Positions 21,181-32,900 are shown, counted from the stretch's first letter. The stretch is DNA of 64,000 nucleotides from Saccopteryx bilineata (GCF_036850765.1 NC_089494.1:1426001-1490000); one strand, 5' to 3'. The notes: generated by a model from the letters alone, not told the origin. Program-made: numbers and translations.

Positions 21181-24100
21181 ATGCAGACTGTCTTCTGTTT
21201 CTGGAACACAGGGGCTCCTCAACTGATGTTGGCTCTGTCCCCATCAACCCAGCATGAGCTGAAGATGCGTTGACCACTGTACGTGTGTGTATAAATAAAG
21301 ACACCATCACCACCGTCAGTTTCAGAGCATCTCATTGTCTCATAAAGAATCGCCACGTCCTGTAGCTGTGTGCTTCCGCTTCTGAAGTGTCCCCACTGCC
21401 CCCACGCTCTGGTCAGCCAGGACGCCGGCACACCCTGCACTAAGGAGAAGTGACCATCACATGGGGTGTGCACAGGCTGCACTTCCTCTCCAGCTCAGAG
21501 CACCTCACACACACACACACACAGGTGTGGACAGTGCCGTGACCCCTGTGCACCTCGCTGCCCACAGCAGCCAGGTTCCGTGGGGCGAGCCCCTCAGCCA
21601 CCTTGCCGAGAGGCAGTCAGCTTTCCTGGGGCTCTGGGCAACCAGTGTTGGAGTGACCACTCAGATGCCCTCTCCCTGGGCACGTGATCTCCACGGCCAG
21701 GTGTCGGGCGGGAGACAGGGAGGACCCCTGCTCCCCCACAGCTGGGCACTGGCGCTGTCTCGGGCCACGGGGATGCAGCCCTGTGTTCCCCCGCCTCCTG
21801 GTTCCGAGGCTTCACAGAGAACCAGCAGCGGGCCCGGCCTCTCCCCGCGTTCTCGCTGGCGCTCTGCAGCCACCGGTGTTGAGGGCGGGCTCCTGTCGGC
21901 CTGCGCCCTGGGAAGCTCGCTGTGGGACGGACACACCTGCTCAGGCAGGGGCTGCGGAAGGGAATTGACGCCCCTTGGGTATGATCCACGGAGGGGAATC
22001 TGCCGCGAAGAGCCACACGTAACAACGTTTCAGCCCCGCGCTCCCGCACGGCCGCGGGCGGACCGGTGTGTCTCTGTCGGCTGCGGCCCAGGGGACATCA
22101 GAGCTGGAGACCGGCCGTGGACATCTGAAGAATGTTGAACAAGGAAAGAAAATGTTCTGTCGACCAAAACAAACAGATGCAATCTCACGCTGCCTGGGTG
22201 CTGGCACCGCTGGGCGGGCCGGGAGAAACCAGAGAAAACACGCCATCCGCCCACGAGAAGCGCAGGGCGTGTCCTCACGGACGCCCAGCCTGTCCCCTTC
22301 CACACGAGCGCCCTTTGGGAACGGCAGACCCGGAGTCATCACAGCGTCCGGCCATGGTGTGAGCGAGTCAGTTGTCACTCAGCCGGCCACAGCGCTGAGA
22401 CCACAGGGTGAGGACAAGTCGCGGTGACTTCTTCCGAGAGACAAGAACGGGTGTTTCCGGACCGGCAGGAGGCACCATTTAGATGAGACCACAGTGACAA
22501 CAGTCCCACTCGCACTGTCTGGACATCTCACAGCGAGGGACGATTTAGTGGTAATATTTACATTCATATGATACACATTTGCAAGAACGCTCCCCATCAG
22601 CGCAGCATCTGAGAAAGCCCCTGTGTGAAATGCTGTGTAATCACTCACACCACAGCGATAAAACCAGAGGGGGAAAAAGTGTCACGTTTATCTTAGAAGA
22701 CGACATTCTGGCTTCTGTTTCTGGGTTATGTGAGTGAATTTATTAGCAATAACATACTGTCATTGCCCGGTTCACAAATAGCATCACACGCAAGCAACGG
22801 TACGCGGGAACTATCTCCATGCCCTGCCGTTGCAGAACATTCTAGAATTATCCCCTGAGTGGCCTCCATGTCGGCCATGGGGTTCATCGCTCTGGCGATA
22901 GATACACTAAGAGAAACCAAACCGGGGGCGCTTCAGCAGAGAGATGATGCATCTTGCCGCTGTCCTGGGGTGTCGTCAGAAGCAGCCTCGCCGGACGGTG
23001 GGGTGTCTCGGAGGCCGTTCCTCTGCCTCCAGGTTGTGTGGGCAGCTTGATAGAGCCTCCCTCATGTCTTGAGTCTGGGGAAGGACAGTCCTCTTCCCAG
23101 GAGCTGCCTCTGTCCGTGGGACCGGGACCAGGAGCAGGGGAAGCTGGAGCCCGGGCCTCGGCGCTGTTCCGTGGGGGGACGGCTCGGATGGGAAGAGCCT
23201 GTCCTCTGCCCTCTGACGGTGGGGGCTTCCCCCGGGGTCTGCAAGGGCATCCACTGTTTCTCCCGTCTTGGTTAGTCCAGTGCACACTGGGGCCATTTCT
23301 TCAGCAGGAAGGAGTGTGAACAGGTGTCTAGCCAGCTGTGACTTCAGCCCCGCCCTTTCCGGGGTTCCCCAGGTGAGGCCTGGCTCTCCTCTGCGCAGAT
23401 GTCATCTGGGAGCTCATCCCACGCTCCCTCCCAGGTCCCTGGTGTCCTCTCTGCTGCAGGAAGGTTCCACGCCCCGCCCCCACCCCACCTCGCCACGTCC
23501 TTCTAGGTCCCCCGGAGGCAGCGTTGGACTTCCCTGGAGATGGCCTTTCTCCCGAAGCCGCTCAGAGCCACCCCACGCTGTCCCCTGGCTCCCAGCGGGT
23601 CGTCAAGGACCCACGGGCAATGGTGACTGTCGGACTGGATCATTCTGGCGCCCATTGTCTCGAATGCTGGGGTTTGCCTTTTGTGTCTGCATGCAGGATG
23701 ACCGCTTCCCACCCCAGGACAGAGGTGGCTCTGGCTGCTTGCGAGGGGCCACTTTCCTCCAGACGCTGGGCTCTCTCCGCAGCTTCCCCGGGAGGCGGGA
23801 TGCCGCACACGCCCCCCAGTCGGGCTGAGCCTTTCAGAAGTGTGTGTCCTTCCTGCCAACGGGCCGGCATTCCGTGGCCCGTCTGTCACGAGCAGGCCAG
23901 CAAGAACCATCCCCGCCTCGGTCCCCAGCAGCCACTGGGACGTCCTGAGCACCACGCCCACCAGCGGCACTGACGCTGTCTCCAGGCCAACGTGACACGG
24001 AACATCGCCAGCCCTCCAGGGACCTGGGGTCACTGCAGGGCACCTCGGGTTTCCAGGACCTGGTGGCCGCTGCAGACCAGGCTGGACACCAGGGGCATTC

Positions 24101-24758
24101 TGCCCGGAACCCAATCAGAGCCGGGCAGCCAGGGGCGCCCAGGGGGCAGGAAGTGGGGAGTCAGTGGTAATGCTCTTTAAAAAGAACTTGATCATGAAGT
24201 TCAGCCATTGGACGAGAAAAGTTTAGTGACTTTCAGCAACTGGATTGCGTGAAGTGACCGTGGCCGTCAATGTGCCGAAAACCTGGTCATCCCACAGAGT
24301 TCTTCGTGGTCAGATTTTGGGGTAAGTTGACAATTTGCTCTTCTTTCTGACTCGAGGAGGCCCAGCTCGGCCTTCCTGTCCCTCGGGGACACCTGGGTCA
24401 GCTCAGGGGAGCCACAGCAGCTGTGGCAAAGCTTTGGGAGGGCCCAGGGGAGGCTGTGCTGAGCGGCTGGCGGACTGGGGACCGCAGCCGGCTCCCTGGT
24501 GTCCCCGGGGATTGGGCCCCGGCCACGTCCACCCCTTCTCTGTTCTCTCTCATTGGCTGCTGAGTGAGCCCATTTATACTTTTACTTAAAAATGAACAGG
24601 ACATTTTTTTGGTCCTTTTTTTATTTTTTATCATCTTTGATAAGTCTTTTCCAAATGAGATCCATTTCCACAAGTGTGCCCCGCCCCACCCCCGTCCCCT
24701 CCTCCTCCTGCTTGGCTCAGGGCCGAGGAATATTTCGAGCCTTTTCCTTTGACTGGTG
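21181..24758. other. Intergenic stretch without a supported gene
   Basis: Contains a short CA repeat (21506-21523), AT-richer sequence at 22440-22900, and otherwise GC-rich unique sequence. No exon pair with compatible splice sites and protein-like composition was found. The segments 22680-22920 and 24170-24330 have more balanced composition and could be decayed transposon or conserved noncoding DNA; I cannot classify them. Confidence 0.5.
21506..21523. repeat. Short (CA)9 microsatellite
   Basis: Nine uninterrupted CA dinucleotides. Confidence 0.9.
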
Positions 24759-24774
24759 AAGAAAGATCATTCAG

Positions 24775-25159
24775 CGGTAGAGCGTCGGCCTGGCGTGCGG
24801 GGGACCTGGGTTCGATTTCTGGCCAGGGCACACAGGAGAAGCGCCCGTTTGCTTCTCCACCCCCGCCCCCCTCCTTCCTCTCTGTCTCTCTCTTCCCCTC
24901 CCGCAGCCAAGGCTCCATTGGAGCAAAGATGGCCCGGGCGCTGGGGATGGCTCCTTGGCCTCTGCCCCAGGCGCTGGAGTGGCTCTGGTCGCGGCAGAGC
25001 GATGCCCCAGAGGGGCAGAGCATCGCCCCCTGGTGGGCAGAGCGTCGCCCCTGGTGGGCGTGCTGGGTGGATCCTGGTCGGGCGCATGCGGGAGTCTGTC
25101 TGACTGTCTCTCCCCGTTTCCAGCTTCAGAAAGAAAAAGAAAAAAAAAGAAAAAAAAAA
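24775..25159 (+). mobile_element. Bat tRNA-derived SINE, 5'-truncated, with 16-bp target duplication
   Basis: The element begins at CGGTAGAGCGTCGGCCTGGC and so lacks the first 20 or so bases of the tRNA head. The B box, spacer and complete 3' body follow, then an A/G-rich tail. AAGAAAGATCATTCAG occurs immediately before (24759-24774) and after (25160-25175) as a perfect target-site duplication. The body carries both a GGGGCAGAGCATCGCCCCCT block and a second GGCAGAGCGTCGCCCCTGG block, marking a longer subfamily than the copy at 25228. Confidence 0.95.
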
Positions 25160-25227
25160 AAGAAAGATCATTCAGGCAGCGTTCACAAAATGCACATTAA
25201 TGAGAGACGTATTAAAACCACCCTGGA

Positions 25228-25596
25228 AGGCCCTGGCCGGTTAGCTCAGTGGTACAGCATCAGCCCGGCATGTGGAAGTCCCAGGTTCAATTCCCGGCCA
25301 GGGCACACAGGAGAAGCACCCATCTGCTTCTCCACCCCTCCCCCTCTCCTTCCTCTCTGTCTCTCTCTTCTCCTCCCACAGCCAAGGCTCCATTGGCGCA
25401 AAGATGGCCTGGGCGCTGAGGACGGCTCTGTGGCCTCTGCCCCAGGTGCTAGAGTGGCTCTGGTCGGGACAGAGCGATGCCCCAGATGGGCAGAGCATCG
25501 CCCCCTGGTGGGCATGCTGGGTGGATCCCGGTCGGGCGCATGTGGGAGTCTGTCTGACTGCCTCCCCATTTCCAGCTTCGGAAAAATACCCCCCCC
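25228..25596 (+). mobile_element. Bat tRNA-derived SINE, full length, with 13-bp target duplication
   Basis: Starts AGGCCCTGGCCGGTTAGCTC and ends in GCTTCGGAAAAATACC plus a C run rather than a long A tail. AAACCACCCTGGA flanks both sides (25215-25227 and 25597-25609). It carries a single CATCGCCCCCTGGTGGGC block. Inserted only about 50 bases after the preceding SINE. Confidence 0.95.
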
Positions 25597-25609
25597 AAAC
25601 CACCCTGGA

Positions 25610-26070
25610 CTGCCGAGTGGCACGCGCCACGGGGGGGCGGGGAGCGGAGTCTTTTCTCCCGCCACCCATGATGCCCCGCGGTCCTTGGAGCCCTGGGTAT
25701 TGAGGCATTGGTGGAGAAGTGGTGTTTGCAGTTGGCACATTGAGGGTCTCACAGTCATCGAGGTAGGCATCCCCGTGCTACCAGATGCCACGAGAGCACT
25801 GGACAGTGGCCGTGGGGACAGGCCCAAAGGAGTAGCAGAGAGGAGAAGATATCGGAGCAAGAACGAAAGGGTGTGCGACCAGGCGTGGGAGAGGTGAGCA
25901 CCCCAGTCCCCTGCAGGGTTGCTCGCTCGAGTGACTGACACACACACTGTTTCCTCTCCCACCCCAGGGGGACATCTGGCTCCTGGAAGGGCTGGACCAC
26001 CCAGAAAAAGGACCCTTGCTCCTGAGAGACAAGGGAAGGATGGAGACACTTCACTAATGACACTTCAATT
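25610..26070. other. Short intergenic stretch, nothing recognised
   Basis: Moderately GC-rich unique sequence between two SINEs. No gene, RNA or repeat signal. Confidence 0.5.
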
Positions 26071-26085
26071 AAAAGTGGTTTTTTG

Positions 26086-26394
26086 TTTTTTGAGTTTTTT
26101 TTAAGTGAGTGGAGGGGAGAGAGAGACAGACTCCCGCATGTGCCTTGACCGGGATCCAGCTGGTGACCCCCATCTGGGACCGATGCTCAAATCAACTGAG
26201 CTATTTTTAGTGCCTGAGGCTGACACACTCGGACCAACTGAGCCACTGGCTATGGGAAGGGAAGAGGGAGAGAAAGGGGAGAGGAGGGGGAGAGAAACAT
26301 GGTGGCTTCTCCTGTGTGGCCTGATTGGGAATCGAACCTAGAACATCTATATGCTGGGCTGATGCTCTATCCACTGAGCCACTGGCCAGGGCCA
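26086..26394 (-). mobile_element. Older, diverged bat tRNA-derived SINE, antisense
   Basis: On the minus strand the head reads GGCCCTGGCCAGTGGCTCAG, with B box GGTTCGATTCCCAATC. The body is more diverged than in other copies and has an extra tRNA-like segment. Near-duplicate flanks AAAAGTGGTTTTTTG (26071-26085) and AGAAGTGCTTTTTG (from 26396) look like a decayed target duplication. Confidence 0.85.
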
Positions 26395-26574
26395 TAGAAG
26401 TGCTTTTTGATAATATTTCATAGGGGAAGCCAGTGTTGATTGGTCCTCAGAGCTGTGTGAGTTTCTAGAACCTGGGCGACTTTCTCAGACTTGATCTTTC
26501 AAACGTGTGTCTGTTTCCTAAAGGTGTTAGGAGCACATCTCATTGCATCAAGGGCCCCCCAACCGCGTACCTCA

Positions 26575-26715
26575 AACAGCGGGGGAGCGGGGGGGCGGGG
26601 CCGGGAGAGCGTCAGGGGGCGGGGCCGGGAGAGCTGCGGGGGTGCTGATGGCGGCAGCGCCTCTGAGAGCAGGGCCGGCAGCAGCTCCGGAACGGAACGG
26701 AGGGCACAGAGCAGG
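26575..26715. promoter_or_regulatory. Candidate GC-box cluster / small CpG island
   Basis: Two GGGGGCGGGGCCGGGAGAG blocks (Sp1-type GC boxes), about 40 bases apart, are followed by GATGGCGGCAGCG, which resembles a YY1 site. They sit in a short CpG-rich island next to AT-rich L1 debris. No transcript start or first exon can be proven, and a GC-rich repeat remnant is an alternative. Confidence 0.3.
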
Positions 26716-26929
26716 TGTCGGAACTGATGGGGTTACGCGATACCGGAGGCAGGAGAGAGTTCTCACCAAACTGAGAGGCAGGAGTATTTGTAGAAAATCG
26801 TGCTTTTTGAATAAGCGTTGGTACTTTGTGTCTTTCAAGGAATCTTCCCCACATCTTCTAAGTTATCAATGTGTCGGCATCAAGTTGCTCATAGTGTGCC
26901 CATAGGATTCGTTTTGATTTCTGTAGTAT

Positions 26930-27700
26930 CTGTAGTGATGCTCCCCCCTTTATTTCAGATAGGTACACTGTGACTTCCCTCTAATCTGTGCAGATGTTGA
27001 TCACGTTTATTCACATTTCCATAGACTCAGATTTATTTATTTTCTCCAATTTTGTTATATTTTCATTGATTGCATTGGTTTCTGATATTATCTTTATTTA
27101 TTTTTTTCTTTATGCTTCCTTGGGGATTAATTTTGTTCTTTTTGAAGTTGTGTAGAATGGAAATTTTAATCCTTAATTAGAAACCTTCCTTTCTAATCTA
27201 TGCATTATTTTTCATACCATAAATTCCCCTCTAAGCACTGTTTTAACTGCACGTTATTGCATGTTGATATTTGTGTTTCCATTTTCATTTAGTTCAAGAT
27301 ATTTTCTAAACCTTCCTTGTATTTTTTTTTTTGAGCCAATAGTTATTTAAAATTTTATGTTTGATTTCCAAAGATTTAGGGATTTTCCAGGAGTTTTTTT
27401 TTGGGGTGGTGGTGGTGGTGGTGATATAGATTTCTGGTCCAAGTTTGTTGTGATCAGAAATCATACTTGCATGATTAGAATACTTTTTAAACTATTGGAA
27501 CATTTTAGTGGTCTGTCTTGGTAAATATTTCATGGGCCATTTAAAACAATGAGTACTCTTCTTTCGTTGGATGGAGTGTCCTATAAATGTCAAGAAAGTA
27601 ATACTGGTTCGTATATTTATTCAGGTCTCTTCATTCTTACTCATTTTTGATATGCTCCTTCTCTTCTCTCTCTGGGACGTGGATGGCACACGTGTTGGGT
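26930..27700 (-). mobile_element. Old L1 LINE fragment (ORF2 region), antisense
   Basis: AT-rich sequence that I recognise as the reverse complement of an ancient mammalian L1 ORF2. The series includes CTAAGCACTGTTTTAACTGC, TTCAAGATATTTTCTAAACC, TTTCCAAAGATTTAGGGATT and TGGATGGAGTGTCCTATAAA, in the order expected for an antisense copy. Many stops and indels; no coding capacity remains. It marks an abrupt drop in GC relative to the flanks. Confidence 0.8.
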
Positions 27701-27704
27701 TATT

Positions 27705-28390
27705 TTTTTGTTACTGTTCCACAGGTCCCTGAAGCTCTGCTTTGTTACTATTATTAATTTCATTCTCTATTGTCCGGATTCGGTAATCCCTAGTATTCAG
27801 TTTACGTATGTTCTTTCTCTGCCTCCTCCATTAAAAAAACAATAGTTACTACATTTTTAAGTCCTTAAATCTTCCACTTGCTTCCTGTCTCTATCTTCTA
27901 TTTCATCATTTGGACTTTCTATTTGATTTGCTGAAACTTTCTATCTTTTTTTTTTTTTTTAAACCTATTTCCAGCATATGTTTAATTGATTCTTGAAGCA
28001 TTCTTACGATGGCGGCTTTGAAATCTCTGTCAGGTGTTCCGATCACTCTGCCATCTCGTTGTGGGTAGATTTGATTTTCCTGTGTCATTCGGTTTTTTGA
28101 GACGTTTCTGGGTGTCGGTATGTACGACATGAGATTTTCATTTGATATCCGGACGTGCTGTGTATTGTGTTGTGAACTTCAGATCTTATTTAAAGCCCCC
28201 GTTTTCGCAGGAATCCCGTGACACTGCTCGTGCCGGAGAAGGGAGGGCACTCTCTCTTTGCTGCCACGTGGGGGTCGATGTCCAGGGTCCCCCGGCAGCC
28301 TCTGCTGACGCTGGGGCAGGGCTCCTGTGTTACTGCCGGGCAGGAGCCGCCGTTCCTGGGGGGTCTGCTCGGATGACTCCCTGCATCAGC
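27705..28390 (-). mobile_element. Old L1-related fragment (5' end type), antisense
   Basis: Landmarks such as TGTTCCACAGGTCCCTGAAG, CTTACGATGGCGGCTTTGAA and ACTTCAGATCTTATTTAAAG resemble the antisense 5' region of ancient L1M-type elements. GC-rich segments carrying GCCTCTGCTGACGCTGGGGC follow. It directly abuts the ORF2 block, so sequence expected between them (ORF1) is missing or this is a second insertion. The family name is not certain. Confidence 0.6.
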
Positions 28391-30247
28391 AGCGACGCCT
28401 CACGTGTAGAAATTCATGTGCTGAAGGAGGCATCAGTGAGGGCATTCACAGCGGCGAGCAGGAGAAAACCCAGCGCAGGATCCGAAGCAAAGGATGTTTG
28501 TCAGGAGGCTGATGAGGACTCCAGGGCCAGGCGGTCTCGGACTTGGAGGGGCAGCTCCTTAGTGACACTGGGTACCCAGACCCCTTTTCTATCTCCCTCC
28601 CCGATGTGAAAATTCTCAGCCTCAGGATGCCTGCCAGACGTGAACACGCAGCTGCAACGTGGCTGCCGCTTGTCCAGGAATCACGCCTCCATTCTGATGC
28701 GGGACGGAGGGACAAGAGCCGTCGGGGGGGGGGGGGGTCCTGCTGGTGTCCCGTTGGGCATAGGGGCACGGGGGAGGCTGGGAGGGTCCAGACCAGGGGG
28801 CTTCGGTTCTTAAGATCAGCTGAGAAGCAGGGGAAGAGGGCATACCCCTGAGAAGATGGGGTCTCACCTGCCTGCTCGCCCAGTGGGGAAGGAGAAATGG
28901 GGCTTTTTGCTGGGAGGCAAAAAAAAGCCCCTTGCACGGAAGGCTCCTTGGCAAGGCATTCATTCTCCCGGGGAATAACTTCTGTGTCCTTGATCGCGAC
29001 TCAGAAATCAGCCCTGCCTGCCTTCCGCCTGGCCCCGCCCACACCGTGAGGCCCTGCAGGCCCCGCGGAGTGCGTGCGCGCTCTGGCCGCTTCCAGCAGG
29101 GGTCGGGCGCGCCGCCGTGGGCACGTGGCACGGGGGCGGGCACAGGGACACCCTGTCCCCCCTGTCCCCGCGGTTCCTCCTGATGTCCCCCTCTCCAGTC
29201 GGTCGGAGGCCTACGCCCCACGCAGGGGTGCACGGGCCCAGGTGTGAGGCGGAGACGGAAGACTGGCCCACCGCTGCCCCCAATCCCTCCCGTCAAGGCT
29301 GACGCGGGCATCCATCACTGTCTCCTCCAGCTGTGCCCAGATGTCTGCGAGAGGCAGGCAGAGGCGGCCTCTCCACCCTGCTGCTGGGGCGGGGGTGGGG
29401 GGGCTCCCCACTTTGTCGTGTCAGCTGGATCAGGGAGGGGGGGCGTGCGAGGCAGAGGAAAGAGAACGACGGAGACGCTGGGGGGGGGGAGGACACGGAA
29501 CATCTGGAGATGGGGGCAGCCCTGGGGGGGGCCACGGGGGCCGTCCTCTCCCCGCCCACCCAGCTGTGAGCACGTCCTGCTGCTGCGGAGAGCCGAGGGC
29601 GTTCACGGGCCCGCGAGGGGGCCGCAGGGAGTCAGACTCAGGTCGGGAGCGGCCGTGCTAGTTCGTCCGAAGTCAGGGCGCGCTTGGAGGAAAACGCCGG
29701 AACAGAAACGTTCCTGCCGGTTCCTGCCGACCGGGGGCAGAGAGCCACGTCGCCCAAATGCAGCAGAATGTGCCCCGTGGTCTGTGAGGGTGTGGTCACC
29801 CCAGGGAGGGCCTGGGAAGTGAGGTCCGCTGGAGGGGATGTCCCCAGAGGTGAGCCTCGGTCCACTCCTGAGCGAGCACAGGACCCGGCCCTCCGTGTGG
29901 AGGAGCTGCTTCCGGGCGGACCACAGCACGGCCCGGCCGCGTGACCCCGGGGTCGGTCCCCCTTCCTGGCCTCTTCTGGAACCTAGCGGCCAGACCTCTG
30001 GAGAGTGACTTACGTACGAGCTGACCCTGCCCATCCCCCAGTGTGGACCTCCCGTAGCCGGCATCCTGACAGGCCCCTGCCCGCCTGCCCACATGCCCTC
30101 CCGAGGCCGGCGCTCGTCTGCCAAGGCCATGGAACCCCCGGCCCAGGACGGATGCCATCTGGCAACCCCGGTCTTTGGGGGCCGTGGAGTCTGAGCCCTG
30201 GAGCTGGGCGCACAGCCATTCTCAGATTTGCCTGGACATGTCCATCA
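28391..30247. other. GC-rich intergenic stretch without a supported gene
   Basis: Contains G runs at 28727-28738 and around 29484-29492, both short homopolymers. Several plus and minus frames of 150-230 codons are open, but have GC-rich noncoding composition, no start/stop conservation signal and no domain. Nothing else recognised. Confidence 0.5.
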
Positions 30248-30259
30248 CAAACAATTTTA

Positions 30260-30653
30260 TTTATTTATTTGTATTTTTTTTCTGAAGCTGGAAACGGGGA
30301 GAGACAGACAGACTCCCGCATGCGCCCGACCGACCGGGATCCACCCGGCACGCCCACCAGGAGCGACGCTCTGCCCACCAGGGGGCGATGCTCTGCCCCT
30401 CCAGGGCGTTGCTTTGCCACGACCAGAGCTACTCTAGCGCCTGGGGCAGAGGCCAAGGAGCCATCCCCAGCGTCCGGGCCATCTTTGCTCCAATGGAGCC
30501 TTGGCTGCGGGAGGGGAAGAGAGAGACAGAGAGGAAGGGGGGGGGGTGGAGAAGCAAATGGGCGCTTCTCCTATGTGCCCTGGCCGGGAGTCGAACCTGG
30601 GTCCCCCGCACGCCAGGCCGACACTCTACCGCTGAGCCAACCGGCCAGGGCCG
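30260..30653 (-). mobile_element. Bat tRNA-derived SINE, antisense, full length, with 12-bp target duplication
   Basis: Reads on the minus strand from GGCCCTGGCCGGTTGGCTCA to a TTTATTT-complement tail, with the B box GGTTCGACTCCCGGCC and a long 3' body carrying both CGCCCCCTGGTGGGC and GGCAGAGCGTCGCTCC blocks. CAAACAATTTTA flanks both ends (30248-30259 and 30654-30665). This is the longer subfamily, as at 24775. Confidence 0.95.
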
Positions 30654-30902
30654 CAAACAATTTTAAAAGAGAAAAGCCCAGGTTTCTTGTTGTTTCCTGA
30701 GCTGGCAGAGCACAGACACCGAGCTCCATCCCGCTGTGCCCCTCACCGCCACGCTGGCCAGAGCACCGCCTCCTGGTCCCCAGCGTCCCGACCTGTCAGC
30801 AGGGCCCCGAGGGCTGGGCTGTGCTGGGCATGGGCCACAGCCGATGGAGGGAGGTCAGAGTGAGGCCTGCAGGGCACACATGTAAGAAATGCTGCCTGCC
30901 GC

Positions 30903-31092
30903 GCCTGGCCGGGTAGCTCCCTTGGTTGGAGCGTCGACCTGATAGTCCATGGTTGTGGGTTCAGTCCCCAGTCAGGACACAAGTCCTAACATATACAAGA
31001 AGCAACCAATGATGGCATCAGTAAGGGGAACAACAATATGATCTCTCTCTCTCTCTTTCTATCTCTCTCTCTCAAATTAAAAAAAAAGTTGC
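30903..31092 (+). mobile_element. Classical VES-type bat SINE with CT-rich tail
   Basis: The head CGCCTGGCCGGGTAGCTCCC and TTGGTTGGAGCGTCGACCTG resembles the VES family known from many bats. It is followed by a B box-like GGGTTCAGTCCCCAGTC, a CAACCAATGATGGCATCAGT body, a CT microsatellite (about 31040-31073) and an A tail. Flanks AGAAATGCTGCCTG and AGAAAGGCTGCTTG form a near-perfect target duplication. This family differs from the longer GGAGAAGC-type SINEs in the window. Confidence 0.88.
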
Positions 31093-31115
31093 AGTAAAAA
31101 AAGAAAGGCTGCTTG

Positions 31116-32900
31116 TTATCCCCGTTGCCCTCAGAGCCAGTGGCGGTCACTTCCTGGGGACGCCTTCTCTGCCCACCCAGACCAGTCACACCCCGACCGT
31201 GGTGCACGCGGGAGCCTCCGGGAGCTTCCAGAAACCCCATGCCCTGGAGCACCCACTTAACGGATCTCGGGGCACCAGGAACTACAGCGCCCTGCTGATG
31301 AGAATCCCTGCCGTTCTCCTTAAAACACAGGCTCCTGGGTCCCCTGTCCAGACTGGCCAAGTGGGAGGCTTTGGGTGGGAAGCTCCATGGTCAGCCAGGG
31401 CCACCTGCTCGCACCTGAGCCTGGGACATGCTGTTTCTCCGCTCAGACGCCCCCCACCCCACGTGTGCCGTCTTCCTTCCTGGTCCTGACGGCTCCCGGC
31501 TCCCAGCCTGCGCGGGGGTGGGGGTGGGGGCTGTTGTCCCCTCCGAGCCCCGAGCAGGTCCAGCTGCTCTCGGCGGTGCCGTGAGTTCCGCGGTCCTCCC
31601 CTCTGTGCTCACTTCCCCTGGGCGGTCACGTGGAGCCGCCCACCTGGGATGAGGGTGACTCTGCACACAAAGGCGCTTCCTGCCCGTCAGTGTTCTCACG
31701 GGGCATCCGCAGTGCCCGCGTGCAGCCTGTGTCCCCCGCACCGAGCACCGTGCCCGTCCCCCAGCACCTGCGGCGTGTCAGCATCTGCTGTGGGCATTTA
31801 GCTGTTGCCGGGGGACCACGTGCTCCGCCCAGTGTCCCCAAGGTCTCTCTGAAGGGGCTGGCCAGGAGCGGTCTCCTGCGGGGGGTGGGGGGGCCAGGCC
31901 TGGCCCGGATACCAGGCTCAGTGGCGATGGCCCCGTGAGGACTGAGGACGAGGACGATGTCACGGGAGGATGTGCAGCAGGGAGGGGTCCATTACCAGGG
32001 AGCCGCCCATCTGAGGAGCCTAATTGCCCGTTTCCTGTGAGCCATTGATCCCCTAATGGCCCTTCCCAGCTTTGGGCCAGCTGTCTGCCATTCCTGGTGG
32101 GCGGTGGGCGGGCAGGCGCTCACTCACAGCGTTAGGGGGAAAAAAATTTACATTTTCATGGTATCAGCGGGAAAATAGGAAATGGCCTGGGGAACAGGGC
32201 GGGTGTAAAACAATGGTTTAAGGAGACCAGGCTTCAGATAAACAGGCCGCCAGTCCTTTGGAATCTCAGATCTAAAGGCGCTCGGGAATGCGTGCTGCGT
32301 GTGCAAGATAAACAGCCTCAAAACCACGAGGCCAGCAGTTCTGCCGGGCAAGCCAGGCTGGCGGACACAGGGCGGGGGTGGGTGGGGGGAGCCCCAGCTG
32401 CTCTGGACGGCAGGGGCTCATCCTGCTGGCCTCAGCAGTGCCCTCGGACAGGTGCGCTGCAGCCGGCCCAGTGCCAGGGGCCCTGCCAGGTGGGCTGCGG
32501 TCTGACACCGCGGTGCCCTGCTGCTGGGGACGTGTGCGTCCCGGTTTGTCCACTCCTCTGACCTCTTTGCCCGCACGCCGCAGCATTTGCTGGGGAAGGG
32601 GAGGTGTCTGTGGACGGAGCTTCTGTGATTTTCTGCAGGCGTGGGGGATTTTTGAGTTGGTAGTGAAGATTGACTTACCCAAGGAGTGCGGCACCTGGAA
32701 CCAGCTGCTGGCTCCTCCGCAGGGAGAACTGGAAGTCTGCACGGCTGGAGCAGAAGGTGACCCCACCCTAGCACTGCACTTCATTCTAGTCCTCCAAGCT
32801 TGCCCCGCCCTCGTAGGTGATCTTTCGGGCAGCCCCACACGGAGGGACAGGGACGGAAGGGGACCAGCACTGCAGCCAATTCCCTTCCGAGATTAAGTCA
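31116..32900. other. Intergenic stretch; low-repeat island at about 31990-32320
   Basis: No supported gene. Bases 31990-32320 change to balanced composition with CCTAATTGCC, ATTGATCCCCTAATGGCC and a GATAAACAG motif occurring twice (CAGATAAACAGG and AAGATAAACAGC). That pattern is compatible with a regulatory element but not proof of one. The rest is GC-rich. Confidence 0.35.

Noticed and set aside
24674..25897. 407-codon plus-strand frame
   Set aside because: It spans two SINE insertions and their A-rich tails, which cannot be an ancestral coding exon.
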